Assembly: GCA_900554415.1 (NCBI GenBank)
Contig: USGU01000008.1
Location: 1-64,000, forward strand
Direction: 5' to 3'
DNA length: 64,000 nt
From: an uncultured Lachnospiraceae bacterium
Lineage (GTDB): Bacteria > Bacillota > Clostridia > Lachnospirales > Lachnospiraceae
The notes beneath the pieces are model-generated. The model worked only from the letters and a program-made list of their open reading frames with translations. It was not told the origin of the DNA and made no database searches. Within the stretch, counting starts at the first letter, position 1; every line of letters begins with the position of its first letter. A program made the translations under genes and the position numbers. Shown here one piece after another: positions 55,081-63,972 of the stretch.

Positions 55081-55109
55081 TTGGTTTTTGGAAAAATATC
55101 ATGTATAAT
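55081..55109 (+). promoter_or_regulatory. Candidate promoter of zapA
   Basis: TTGGTT (55081-55086), a 17-base spacer and TATAAT (55104-55109), about 32 bases before the zapA start. The -35 is poor. Confidence 0.5.
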
Positions 55110-55140
55110 ACCGTTAGGAATATGAACGAGGAGGTTCATT

Positions 55141-55554
55141 ATGGCATCATCTAAGAATTATACAGAAGTATTGATTGGCGGTAAAGTGTTTACATTGAGC
55201 GGTTTTGAAAGTGAAGATTATTTACAGAAAGTATCTACTTATTTGAATCATAAAATTGACGAGTGCACAAGCAGTGAAGGATATCGCAAGCAAAGTGCCG
55301 AGACCAGAAGTGTACTTCTTGCATTGAATGTAGCGGATGACTACTTCAAGGCTAAGAAGCAGGGCGGGGCTTTGGAAAGTGATATTGAAACCAAAGATAA
55401 AGAAATGTACGACCTGAAGCATGAGTTGATTTCTGTTCAGATTAAATATGAAAATGCAGAGAAAGCATTGGATAAGTTGAAGGAAGAGAACAGAGAACTG
55501 CAAATGAAAATCGTACAGTTAGAGACTGAGATGAAGAATCACCGTAATAAATAG
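55141..55554 (+). CDS. zapA: Cell division protein ZapA
   Basis: A 137-residue FtsZ-bundling protein. The N-terminal globular part (about 1-60) has VLIGGKVFTLSGFESEDYLQKV, the ZapA hallmark, and the C-terminal two-thirds is a coiled coil (about 75-135). It stabilises the Z ring. Ribosome site ACGAGGAGG. It is longer than the roughly 85-110 residues usual in Bacilli because the coil is extended. Confidence 0.88.
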   Translation: MASSKNYTEVLIGGKVFTLSGFESEDYLQKVSTYLNHKIDECTSSEGYRKQSAETRSVLLALNVADDYFKAKKQGGALESDIETKDKEMYDLKHELISVQIKYENAEKALDKLKEENRELQMKIVQLETEMKNHRNK

Positions 55555-55578
55555 ACTGTCTGAAGGCAGTCTATTTTT
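55553..55578 (+). terminator. Terminator of zapA
   Basis: AGACTG and CAGTCT (six base pairs) with an eight-base loop followed by ATTTTT. It begins in the zapA stop codon. The stem is short, so it may be leaky. Confidence 0.7.
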
Positions 55579-55621
55579 CATAATAGGTGAAAGAAAAAAT
55601 AGATGGAGACAGAGGTCTGTT

Positions 55622-58006
55622 ATGAAAGGGAAGATTGAAATACTTGCGCCTGCGGGCGGAATGGACTGTCTGAAGGCCGCAGTAGCTGCCGGGGCAGATG
55701 CAATATATGTGGGCGGCAGTATGTTCGGTGCCAGAGCCTATGCAAATAATTTTTCGGAAGAAGAATTACTAGAAGCGATTGACTATGTGCATTTACATGG
55801 CAGAAAGCTTTTTATGACAGTCAATACGCTGCTGAAAGAACAGGAATTAGAAGAAAAACTATATGCATATTTGCTGCCGTATTATAAACGAGGACTGGAT
55901 GCAGTAATCGTTCAGGATGTAGGGGTTCTCAGGTTTGTAAGAAAATATTTTCCAGATTTGCCGATTCATGCAAGTACGCAGATGACAATTACAGGAATTG
56001 ATGGGGCAAAATTTATGGAAGAACAGGGTGTACAGCGTGTTGTTACATCCAGAGAACTGAGCATGAAGGAGGTTCAGCAGATTGCAGAGCACACCAACGT
56101 GGAAATAGAAAGCTTTGTACATGGAGCACTTTGCTACTGTTATTCAGGACAGTGCCTTTTCAGCAGCTTTTTAGGTGGAAGAAGCGGAAACCGTGGGCAG
56201 TGTGCGCAGCCTTGCCGTCTGCTTTATCAGGCACAAGGGGAAAAGAAGAGCCAGTATCTGCTTAGTCTGAAGGATATTTGTACATTAGAGTGCATTCCAG
56301 AAATGGACAAGGCAGGCATTTATTCATTTAAGATTGAAGGCAGAATGAAAAAGCCGGAGTATGTGGCGGGTGTTGTGGCTATGTACCGGAAGTATGTAGA
56401 TTTATATTTATCAGGCAAAAAATACGCGGTAGAAGAAAAAGATAAGATTTTACTGATGGATTTATATAACCGTGGTGGTTTTCACACAGGATATTATTAT
56501 ACCCGCAATGGCAGGGAAATGGTTTCGTTGGACAGACCGAATCATGCCGGTGTTCCGGCTGTAAAGGTGCTTAAAAAACAGGGAAATAAAGTGACTGTAA
56601 AAGCACTTGTTACGCTTTCTGCACAGGATGTAATTGAACTTCCGGTGCGAAAGGGAAAAGACAAGGCAGATGCTTATACTTGCAAAGAAGAAGTACCGCA
56701 GGGAAAAGAATTTCTTATGTCTGTATTTGCAGATACTCCATTTCAAAAAGGAATGGTGTGGAACCGCACGCGAAATGAAAAGCTGATTCAGTCATTGCAT
56801 AAGACCTATGTGGAAGGGAAAATAAAAGAAAAAATTAAGGGAATTTTAATTTTATCTTCCAATGACTATGCTACATTTAAGGTATGGTGCGGTGACATAG
56901 AAATTGCAGTTCAGGGAGATTTTGTTCAGGAAGCTTTAAATCAGCCGATTGATAAGGAACGTGTCATCAAACAGATGAAGAAAACCGGAAATACAGAGTT
57001 TGAATTTGAAGAACTGGATGTACAGATTCAGGGAAATGTGTTCCTTCCAATGCAGAGTTTAAATGAACTGCGCAGAGAGGGGCTGGAATTACTGCAAAAG
57101 AAAATTACAGAAGCATACTGGAGAACAGAACCTGTATTAGAAGAAAAGGGTAAATGTGAAACAGTAGATGGTAAAGATAGAAAAAAATGCGTATTTACGG
57201 CATCGGCACAGACTTTGGAACAATTACAGATTTTGATAGCAGAACCGATGATACAACGGATTTATGCAGATTGCAGCGCGTTTCCAAAGTTATGGAAAGT
57301 ATCTGAAGAACAGAAGACGGTGTATGAAGAACTGATTCGGAAGGCCCATGAAAACCAGAAAGAAATTTATTTTATCATGCCATACATTTTCCGCGAACAT
57401 ACACGGGTACAGTATGAAGCAGCCTATGAGAGCATTTTCGACGCTCCATGGGATGGTGTACTGATTCGCAACTATGAAAGCTTTGGGTTCCTGAGGAAAC
57501 ATGGATATGACAAAACTATTCGGACAGATTATAATATGTATCAGTTTAATTCAGAGGCGAAAGCATTTTGGAAAGAACAGGATGTGGATACCTTTACAGC
57601 ACCTTTGGAATTGACCGAAAAAGAAATGAAACGACTGGGTGTTTCGAATGGAGATGTCCTTGTATATGGACATTTGCCGATGATGGTATCGGCAGGATGT
57701 GTGCAGAAAACTTTGGGACACTGTAAAAATGTTTCGGGAATGATGACAATTACCGACAGATATCGAAAGGATTTTGTGGTAAAAAATGAATGTGATTATT
57801 GCTATAATGTAATTTATAATCAGGTGCCACTGTATCTGGGAGATAAAATGCAGGAAGTATATGACATTCATCCGGAAAGCTGCAGACTGATGTTTACGAC
57901 AGAGGATGACGCAGAAATGAGAAAGGTTCTGCAAAATTTTGAACAGAAAAAGCCAATGGAAGAAGGCACATTTACCAGAGGACATTGGAAAAATGGAATA
58001 AAGTAG
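55622..58006 (+). CDS. U32 family protein (RlhA-like, two-domain)
   Basis: A 794-residue soluble protein. The N-terminal half (about 1-420) is a U32 barrel beginning IEILAPAGGMDCLKAAV with the signature ESFVHGALCYCYSGQC (about 163-178) and RGQCAQPCRL (about 189); these cysteines bind a [4Fe-4S] cluster in relatives. The C-terminal half (about 420-790) matches the extra domain of RlhA. RlhA hydroxylates 23S rRNA C2501 from prephenate-derived carbon; TrhP does so for tRNA. Long-length and layout favour an RNA hydroxylase over a protease. Its stop is close to the RodA-type start. Confidence 0.86.
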   Translation: MKGKIEILAPAGGMDCLKAAVAAGADAIYVGGSMFGARAYANNFSEEELLEAIDYVHLHGRKLFMTVNTLLKEQELEEKLYAYLLPYYKRGLDAVIVQDVGVLRFVRKYFPDLPIHASTQMTITGIDGAKFMEEQGVQRVVTSRELSMKEVQQIAEHTNVEIESFVHGALCYCYSGQCLFSSFLGGRSGNRGQCAQPCRLLYQAQGEKKSQYLLSLKDICTLECIPEMDKAGIYSFKIEGRMKKPEYVAGVVAMYRKYVDLYLSGKKYAVEEKDKILLMDLYNRGGFHTGYYYTRNGREMVSLDRPNHAGVPAVKVLKKQGNKVTVKALVTLSAQDVIELPVRKGKDKADAYTCKEEVPQGKEFLMSVFADTPFQKGMVWNRTRNEKLIQSLHKTYVEGKIKEKIKGILILSSNDYATFKVWCGDIEIAVQGDFVQEALNQPIDKERVIKQMKKTGNTEFEFEELDVQIQGNVFLPMQSLNELRREGLELLQKKITEAYWRTEPVLEEKGKCETVDGKDRKKCVFTASAQTLEQLQILIAEPMIQRIYADCSAFPKLWKVSEEQKTVYEELIRKAHENQKEIYFIMPYIFREHTRVQYEAAYESIFDAPWDGVLIRNYESFGFLRKHGYDKTIRTDYNMYQFNSEAKAFWKEQDVDTFTAPLELTEKEMKRLGVSNGDVLVYGHLPMMVSAGCVQKTLGHCKNVSGMMTITDRYRKDFVVKNECDYCYNVIYNQVPLYLGDKMQEVYDIHPESCRLMFTTEDDAEMRKVLQNFEQKKPMEEGTFTRGHWKNGIK

Positions 58007-58014
58007 GTGAGAGT

Positions 58015-59484
58015 TTGGTCAATATTGTAGTAGAATTATCAAAATATGTCATGATTCTAGCTATTGCAATCTACACATTTGAATGTTTTGCGATATTTGG
58101 GTTTGAAGACCCGCATACAAAGAAGAGTATATTAAGGAGACAGAATGTATTAATGTTTTTGATACATTTTGTAGCTTTCATGGTGATGTTTCTTCAGAAA
58201 GAAGAAAAGAAAATACTTGGATTTTACGGAATGCAGGTCATTCTGTTTATTGCAATCTTGGTACTTTACCATATGATATATCCGAAAGTATCAAGGCTGG
58301 TTGTCAATAATATGTGTATGCTCCTGTCAATAGGCTTTATCATGATTACCCGGTTGTCCTATGAACTGGCGGTGAAGCAGTTTATTATAGCGACAGGGGC
58401 GCTGATTATCAGTCTTTTTGTACCGGTTATTATCCGTAAAGTAAAAGCACTTGCGGAGTGGAAAAGATTTTATGCCATAGCAGGAATTGTGATGCTGGCA
58501 GTGGTTATTGTAGGCGGACGGGTTACAGGCGGTGCCATGCTTGCAATTAAGATTGGAGGTTTTACCTTACAACCTTCGGAGCTGGTAAAAATCATATTTG
58601 TATTTTTTGTCGCGGCAAGCTTCCGGGAGGATAAAAGTTTCCGGAACATTGTTATTACAACTGCAGTGGCAGCGTTGCATGTGTTGATTCTTGTCATATC
58701 AAAGGACCTTGGAGCAGCACTGATTATTTTTGCAGTATACCTGGTAATGCTATATGTAGCAACCCAGCAGGCAAGATATGTATTTCTGGGACTGGGAGCC
58801 GGAAGTGTGGCTTCCGTGGGAGCCTATTATCTGTTCAGCCATGTGAGAGTACGTGTACTGGCATGGAAGGACCCATTTGCGATTTATCAGAATGGTGGAC
58901 AACAGGTAGCACAGTCGCTGATGGCAATCGGAACCGGAAGCTGGTTTGGAATGGGACTGATGCAGGGAGCAGCGGATAAGATTCCGGTAGCAGAATCAGA
59001 TTTCATTTTCTCAGCAATCGCAGAAGAAATGGGACTGATTTTCGGCATCTGTCTGATTCTCATCTGCGTCAGTGTGTATATTATGTTTTTAAATATATCT
59101 ATGCAGCTTAAGAACAGTTTCTATAAAATGGTAGCGCTGGGGCTTGGAACCTGTTATATTTTCCAGGTATTTCTCACGATCGGTGGAGTTACGAAATTCA
59201 TTCCATCAACCGGAGTTACCCTTCCACTTGTCAGCTATGGTGGAAGTTCCGTACTGAGTACAGTGATTATGTTTGCAATCATTCAGGGATTGTATATTTT
59301 AAGAGAAGATGAGGAAGAAGACATTGAAAGAAAGAAAGCAGAACAATTACGGGCAAGACGATCTGGATATGGAACTGGCAAATCTTCCGGACGAAGAAGA
59401 GCTGAGGAGACAGAGACGCCAGCAGCAAAAGGCAAGAGAAGAAAGAAAGCTTCAGCAGGAACAGAGAGAAGAAGAGAACACTAA
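58015..59484 (+). CDS. RodA/FtsW/SpoVE family glycan polymerase
   Basis: A 489-residue membrane protein of the SEDS family, which polymerises peptidoglycan with a class B PBP. About twelve helices are seen. The family regions LAIKIGGFTLQPSELVKI (about 180), KDLGAALIIFAVYLVM, AIGTGSW...ESDFIFSAIAEEMG and the C-terminal PLVSYGGSSVLST are conserved. Two in-frame TTG codons could start it (57985, 58015); AGGTGAG favours 58015. A charged, Lys/Arg-rich tail (about 430-489) overlaps the next gene. Whether it serves elongation, division or spore cortex is not clear, but the adjoining PBP is its partner. Confidence 0.88.
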   Translation: MVNIVVELSKYVMILAIAIYTFECFAIFGFEDPHTKKSILRRQNVLMFLIHFVAFMVMFLQKEEKKILGFYGMQVILFIAILVLYHMIYPKVSRLVVNNMCMLLSIGFIMITRLSYELAVKQFIIATGALIISLFVPVIIRKVKALAEWKRFYAIAGIVMLAVVIVGGRVTGGAMLAIKIGGFTLQPSELVKIIFVFFVAASFREDKSFRNIVITTAVAALHVLILVISKDLGAALIIFAVYLVMLYVATQQARYVFLGLGAGSVASVGAYYLFSHVRVRVLAWKDPFAIYQNGGQQVAQSLMAIGTGSWFGMGLMQGAADKIPVAESDFIFSAIAEEMGLIFGICLILICVSVYIMFLNISMQLKNSFYKMVALGLGTCYIFQVFLTIGGVTKFIPSTGVTLPLVSYGGSSVLSTVIMFAIIQGLYILREDEEEDIERKKAEQLRARRSGYGTGKSSGRRRAEETETPAAKGKRRKKASAGTERRREH

Positions 59485-60931
59485 AAAAGAGAATACTAAG
59501 AAGCAGAAAGCAAAGAAAAAGAAAACAAAGCGGATGACCAACAAGGAGATTACAAGGGTAACCTATATGTTTGTTACCTTGTTCCTTGTGATGATTGGAT
59601 ATCTGGTTTATTTTAATGTGGTAAAAAGCAAAGATGTGATAAACAGTGTGTATAACATCAGACAGGATATTCTGGCAGAGCGGGTAGTCCGCGGAAAGAT
59701 TTTGGACAGTGAAGGAAATGTTCTGGCGCAGACCGTTACAGCAGATGATGGAACGGAGACAAGAGAATATCCATATGGAGATATGTTTACGCATACAGTG
59801 GGATATGCGGTGAAAGGAAAATCTGGAGTAGAGTCTATTCAGAATTTTAATCTGCTTACATCCAATGCACCGTTTCTGGAAAAACTGATGAAAGAATTTC
59901 AGGACCAGAAGAATATTGGGGATAATGTAATAACGACACTCAATACCGATTTACAGACCGCAGCTTATAATGCACTTGGAAATAACAAAGGTGCAGTGGT
60001 AGTGCTGGAACCAAGTACAGGAAAGATACTGGCTATGGTTTCCAAGCCTTCGTTTGACGCAAATACAGTCAGTGAGAACTGGGACAATTTAATCAATGAT
60101 ACGAACAGTGTACTGGTAAATCGTGCAACTCAGGGACAATATGCTCCGGGTTCTGTATTTAAGCTGGTGACAACTCTTTCCTTTATGCGGCAGAATGCAG
60201 ATTACGAGGCATATTTGAATGATTGTTCCGGAGAAGTGACCGTAGATGGAACGACGATTCACTGTTATGCAAATCAGGCCCATGGGCGGGAAACTCTCGC
60301 AGATGCAGTAGCAAATTCATGTAATACCGCATTTTCGGGAATTGGTCTTCAGCTTGATATTTCAAAATGGCAGGATACGGCAAAGGATTTACTCTTTAAT
60401 ACAAAATTGAAATGTGATTTAGTATCTAATCAGAGCAGCTTTTCTCTGGACAAGAGTGCAGACAGTGCATCTGTTATGATGACTGCAATCGGGCAGGGGG
60501 ATACACTGGTAAGTCCATATCATATGGCTATGATTACAGCAGCTATTGCGAATGGCGGTAAACTGATGAAACCATATCTGGTGGATGAGATTACGAATTA
60601 TCAGGGAACCAGAGTGAAGAAATATATGCCTGAAAAATATACAGATTTGATGACTTCAGAAGAAGCGGCTGTACTTACTGAGTATATGAAAGGGGTTATT
60701 TCTTATGGAACAGGAACTTCCCTTTCTGGTGAATCTTACACTGTAGCTGGTAAAACGGGAACTGCTGAAGTAAGTATGGATAAGACGCAGGTACATTCCT
60801 GGTTTGTGGGATTTTCAAATGTGGATAATCCGGATTTGGCAGTAGCAGTTGTCGTTGAAAATGCAGATACTTCTTCCATAACCGGAGTCAGTGTTGCAAA
60901 ACAGATTTTTAATGCTTATTATTATAAGTAG
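59309..60931 (+). CDS. Class B penicillin-binding protein (PbpA/FtsI type)
   Basis: A 540-residue transpeptidase that cross-links glycan made by the SEDS partner upstream. A charged cytoplasmic N-terminal part (1-80), one membrane helix (about 88-107, VTYMFVTLFLVMIGYLV), a dimerisation domain and a C-terminal transpeptidase (about 220-540) with SxxK in APGSVFKL, SxN in ANSCNTA and KTG in VAGKTGTAE. The longest start, 59309, overlaps rodA by 176 bases in another frame and lacks a good ribosome site; ATGs at 59369 and 59534 are other options. The catalytic identity is certain, the start is not. Confidence 0.9.
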   Translation: MRKKTLKERKQNNYGQDDLDMELANLPDEEELRRQRRQQQKAREERKLQQEQREEENTKKENTKKQKAKKKKTKRMTNKEITRVTYMFVTLFLVMIGYLVYFNVVKSKDVINSVYNIRQDILAERVVRGKILDSEGNVLAQTVTADDGTETREYPYGDMFTHTVGYAVKGKSGVESIQNFNLLTSNAPFLEKLMKEFQDQKNIGDNVITTLNTDLQTAAYNALGNNKGAVVVLEPSTGKILAMVSKPSFDANTVSENWDNLINDTNSVLVNRATQGQYAPGSVFKLVTTLSFMRQNADYEAYLNDCSGEVTVDGTTIHCYANQAHGRETLADAVANSCNTAFSGIGLQLDISKWQDTAKDLLFNTKLKCDLVSNQSSFSLDKSADSASVMMTAIGQGDTLVSPYHMAMITAAIANGGKLMKPYLVDEITNYQGTRVKKYMPEKYTDLMTSEEAAVLTEYMKGVISYGTGTSLSGESYTVAGKTGTAEVSMDKTQVHSWFVGFSNVDNPDLAVAVVVENADTSSITGVSVAKQIFNAYYYK

Positions 60932-60964
60932 AGTGAAAATGTCAGATGAGATGGATAGGTGAGT

Positions 60965-61312
60965 ATGAAGTTTTATAACAATCTGTATGTCAGCGAAGGC
61001 CTGAAAAAGAAAAAAGAAAAATGGATGAAGAAGATAGAAGCTGGGAAATATCCGCTTCAGGCATATATTCTTGCATTGTGTGAGACTGGAGATGACCAGT
61101 TGGAATTTTATAGTGCAAATATGTTGTATCAGAGCATTGTTTCGACAGAGGATATTTTTGTAGTAGGACTTGCAGAAAGCTATATGGATGCGATTTATCT
61201 GGTAGAAGAAATCACAAAAGAAGTGTTTGCGAAGACAGGAGAGGCAGATTTGCGTTCTTATCTTTTACAACAACAGAGATTATATGAGGAAAATAACAAG
61301 ACAGAGGTGTAG
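60965..61312 (+). CDS. Conserved hypothetical protein (115 aa)
   Basis: I do not recognise a named family. It is a small, soluble, helix-rich acidic protein with a basic N terminus (MKFYNNLYVSEGLKKKKEKWMKK), no signal peptide, and one short hydrophobic stretch (DIFVVGLAESYMDAIYLV). TAGGTGAG precedes ATG 60965. It lies between the PBP and DUF2953 genes, closely spaced on both sides, so it is part of this cell-wall/sporulation operon. Confidence 0.7.
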   Translation: MKFYNNLYVSEGLKKKKEKWMKKIEAGKYPLQAYILALCETGDDQLEFYSANMLYQSIVSTEDIFVVGLAESYMDAIYLVEEITKEVFAKTGEADLRSYLLQQQRLYEENNKTEV

Positions 61313-61315
61313 AAT

Positions 61316-62317
61316 ATGCTACATATAATTGGATTGATTTTACGAATATTGGGAATTCTTTTACTGGGTATCATAGGACTTCTGTTATTATTTCTTTTCA
61401 TATTGCTGTTTGTGCCTGTCCGATACGAACTGAAGGCAGAATTTCCGGGAGAACTAAGCAGCGCCAAAGTCAGATTCAGGCTTACGTGGTTGTTACATTT
61501 TCTTTCTGCAAGGGTTTACTATGAAGAACAGGAATTTGCGTGGTGGCTTCGTGTGGCATGGAAAAAGTTTCCAAAGATAGAAGAGCCTGACAAAGAAACA
61601 GAGGAAGAACCAGATATAAAAAAAGAGCCTGACGCAAAACAAGAGCCAGATGAAAAAGAAACAACGGATATAAAAGGAATATCTGAAAAAACAGAAGTAT
61701 CTAAAAAATCAACAAAAATCCCGCAAACTGAAGTGGCGGAGAAAACCTGTAAAGAATCTTCTAAAGAAATACCGGAAGATTCCTCGATAAAGTGGACGGA
61801 GAGGGAAAATCAGGAAAACAGGAAAAAAGAAAAGAAGTCATCGGTATATGAGCGTCTGAAACGGAAAATCATCACCATCTGGCAGAAGATAAAATGTACT
61901 TTTGCAAAGATATGTGGTAAAATAAAAGACATATCAAAGAATATTTCGGATACGAAAGAAGCAATTCAGATTTTTTTGAATGATGAAGTCCATAGAAGTG
62001 CATTCCGGAAGGTGAAGAAAGAACTGATTTGGATAAAACGTCTTTTAAAGCCGAAAATCTTTCAAGTCCGTTTAAATTATGGATTTGAAGACCCCTGTCT
62101 GACGGGACAGATTTTAGGTTTACTTGGCATGGTTTATCCCTTTGTTGGAGATAATATGGAGATAGAACCGGATTTTGAACAGAAAGTTTTAAAAGGGGAT
62201 ATCCATATAAAAGGAAGAATCCAGATGATTCATCTGGCAGTTTTTGCGGTGAAACTGTTTGTACACAAAGAGACCCGGAAGACAATCATGGAAGTAATAC
62301 ACATGGTTATGAAATAG
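61316..62317 (+). CDS. DUF2953 membrane protein (YtfI-like)
   Basis: A 333-residue protein with one long N-terminal membrane segment (about 7-40) and then FVPVRYELKAEF and SAKVRFRLTWLLHFLSARV, the DUF2953 pattern. A central charged, low-complexity stretch (about 85-165, Glu/Lys/Pro-rich) separates it from the C-terminal domain, which has LNYGFEDPCLTGQILGLLGMVYPF. In Bacillus ytfI adjoins ytfJ (gerW-type), as here. Its exact function is not known; a role in spore formation is likely. Confidence 0.8.
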   Translation: MLHIIGLILRILGILLLGIIGLLLLFLFILLFVPVRYELKAEFPGELSSAKVRFRLTWLLHFLSARVYYEEQEFAWWLRVAWKKFPKIEEPDKETEEEPDIKKEPDAKQEPDEKETTDIKGISEKTEVSKKSTKIPQTEVAEKTCKESSKEIPEDSSIKWTERENQENRKKEKKSSVYERLKRKIITIWQKIKCTFAKICGKIKDISKNISDTKEAIQIFLNDEVHRSAFRKVKKELIWIKRLLKPKIFQVRLNYGFEDPCLTGQILGLLGMVYPFVGDNMEIEPDFEQKVLKGDIHIKGRIQMIHLAVFAVKLFVHKETRKTIMEVIHMVMK

Positions 62318-62358
62318 TACGAAATAGAACATTGAAATAGAACATTATGAATAGAACG
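62310..62358 (+). repeat. Short tandem repeats between DUF2953 and gerW genes
   Basis: Four imperfect copies of GAAATAGAAC with an ATT spacer unit: GAAATAGTAC, GAAATAGAACATT, GAAATAGAACATT and GAATAGAAC. The first overlaps the DUF2953 stop codon. They look like small slippage duplications. Confidence 0.6.
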
Positions 62359-62385
62359 ATATGTGCGAAAACAGGAGGAAAGAAA

Positions 62386-62781
62386 ATGGCGGCTGAAAAA
62401 CAATTTAAAGAGACAGTAGAATCCTTATTTTCAGGAATCAACGGTGTGTTATCATCCAAGACCGTTGTAGGAGATGCGATTCATATAGGAGATACCATTA
62501 TTTTACCATTGGTAGATGTTTCCTTTGGGATTGGGGCAGGTGCGTTTAATGCAGACCACAAAGAAAAAGGATGCGGAGGTCTCGGCGGTAAGATGACTCC
62601 GTGTGCAGTGCTTGTGATTCAGAATGGGACAACCCGTCTGGTAAATATTAAGAATCAGGATGCAATCACCAAGATTCTTGATATGGTGCCGGATGTGATT
62701 GACCGTGTAAAAGGTCCGAAGGAAGAAAAGATGACAGAGCAGGATGTAGTTGATATTCTGGATGCGGCAGAAAAGGAATAA
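62386..62781 (+). CDS. gerW: GerW family sporulation protein (YtfJ-like)
   Basis: A 131-residue protein of the YtfJ/GerW family. The core has VVGDAIHIGDTIILPLVDVSF and a glycine-rich GIGAGAF...GCGGLGGKMTPCAVLVI, typical of the family. A C-terminal acidic helix follows. In Bacillus the homologue is needed in spore germination. Ribosome site AGGAGG fixes ATG 62386, because the frame is open further upstream through the small repeats. Confidence 0.85.
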   Translation: MAAEKQFKETVESLFSGINGVLSSKTVVGDAIHIGDTIILPLVDVSFGIGAGAFNADHKEKGCGGLGGKMTPCAVLVIQNGTTRLVNIKNQDAITKILDMVPDVIDRVKGPKEEKMTEQDVVDILDAAEKE

Positions 62782-62853
62782 GCATAGATAGGAGTAATGA
62801 TATCGGAGTCAAAAGAATATAATTGGAGTAAGAAGCAAAAATCAGGTGATGCC

Positions 62854-62991
62854 ATGAAACGGGTGGTAGGATTTGCGTTATTTTTCATTGCTGTAGGAAT
62901 CATACTGGGAAGGTTCCTGCCAAGTGATTTTTGCCGGATTTTGATTTGTATCCTATGTTTTGTAGTCGGGTATCAGATGTTTGCCTGTTGA
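62854..62991 (+). CDS. Small membrane protein (45 aa)
   Basis: A 45-residue, almost wholly hydrophobic peptide, MKRVVGFALFFIAVG..., with two helices split by RFLPSDFCRI. AGGTGAT gives a well-spaced start at 62854; a longer form from ATG 62797 (64 residues) has its GGAG site too close. Similar short proteins occur near gerW-type genes in other Lachnospiraceae, as I remember them. Function unknown. Confidence 0.6.
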   Translation: MKRVVGFALFFIAVGIILGRFLPSDFCRILICILCFVVGYQMFAC

Positions 62992-63054
62992 AATCGGAAT
63001 TTTACTTGAAATTTTCCGGTGAAGTTTTTACTTGAAATCAAATATTTGACTGTA

Positions 63055-63083
63055 AAAAAGCCTTGCATATGCAGGGCTTTTAT
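63055..63083 (+). terminator. Terminator before rpsB
   Basis: AAAAGCCTTGC and GCAGGGCTTTT pair with one G-U around ATAT. It ends the PBP-gerW region. Confidence 0.85.
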
Positions 63084-63111
63084 GTTATCTTATAAATGTT
63101 GCAAAAAAACA

Positions 63112-63164
63112 CGTATGCCGTTAACTTTGGTGCCGGATATCCGGTTTGTATAATGAAGCATACG
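63112..63164 (+). promoter_or_regulatory. Nested-symmetry leader/promoter region of rpsB
   Basis: Outer arms CGTATGC (63112-63118) and GCATACG (63158-63164) enclose a perfect 12-base palindrome CCGGATATCCGG (63133-63144). A TTGGTG (63127)-16-TATAAT (63149-63154) promoter candidate is in the same stretch. If transcription begins further up, at a TATAAA near 63091, the arms could fold as a leader RNA of the kind through which S2 represses its own operon. Confidence 0.5.
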
Positions 63165-63193
63165 GAAGTAAAAACCAAATGGAGGAAAAAAAC

Positions 63194-63937
63194 ATGAGCG
63201 TTATCTCAATGAAACAACTTTTAGAAGCAGGTGTACATTTCGGACACCAGACAAGAAGATGGAACCCTAAAATGGCTGAATACATCTACACAGAAAGAAA
63301 TGGTATTTATATCATTGACTTACAGAAATCTGTAGGAAAAGTAGATGAAGCTTACAATGCAATTTCTGATATTGCAGCAGAAGGCGGACAGATTCTTTTC
63401 GTTGGAACTAAAAAACAGGCTCAGGACGCAATCAAGACAGAAGCAGAACGCTGCGGAATGTTCTATGTAAACGAAAGATGGTTAGGTGGAATGCTTACTA
63501 ACTTTAAGACAATCCAGAGCAGAATCAACCGTTTAAAAGAAATTGAAACAATGGCTGAAGACGGAACTTTCGATGTATTACCAAAGAAAGAAGTTATCGC
63601 TCTTAAGAAAGAATGGGAAAAACTGGAAAAGAACCTTGGTGGAATTAAAGAAATGAAGAAAATTCCAGATGCAATCTTCATAGTTGACCCTAAGAAAGAA
63701 AGAATCTGCGTTCAGGAAGCTCATACTCTTGGAATTCCTTTGATTGGTATCGCTGATACAAACTGCGACCCAGAAGAACTTGATTATGTAATCCCGGGTA
63801 ACGATGATGCTATCAGAGCAGTAAAACTTATCGTTTCTAAGATGGCAGACGCTGTAATCGAAGCTAACCAGGGTGAAACCGGAGCAGATTACGAAGCAGA
63901 AGAAGTGGAAGCAGTAGAAGAATCAGTTGAAGAATAA
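63194..63937 (+). CDS. rpsB: 30S ribosomal protein S2
   Basis: A 247-residue small-subunit protein. It begins [27 protein letters not shown] (hallmark) and carries [13 protein letters not shown] (about 95) and [12 protein letters not shown] (about 158), GIADTNCDP and a variable acidic C terminus. TGGAGG lies 10 bases before ATG 63194. It is the first gene of the usual rpsB-tsf pair. Confidence 0.98.
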   Translation: MSVISMKQLLEAGVHFGHQTRRWNPKMAEYIYTERNGIYIIDLQKSVGKVDEAYNAISDIAAEGGQILFVGTKKQAQDAIKTEAERCGMFYVNERWLGGMLTNFKTIQSRINRLKEIETMAEDGTFDVLPKKEVIALKKEWEKLEKNLGGIKEMKKIPDAIFIVDPKKERICVQEAHTLGIPLIGIADTNCDPEELDYVIPGNDDAIRAVKLIVSKMADAVIEANQGETGADYEAEEVEAVEESVEE

Positions 63938-63972
63938 TCAATTGTATTAGGAATCAGATGGAGGAATAGATC

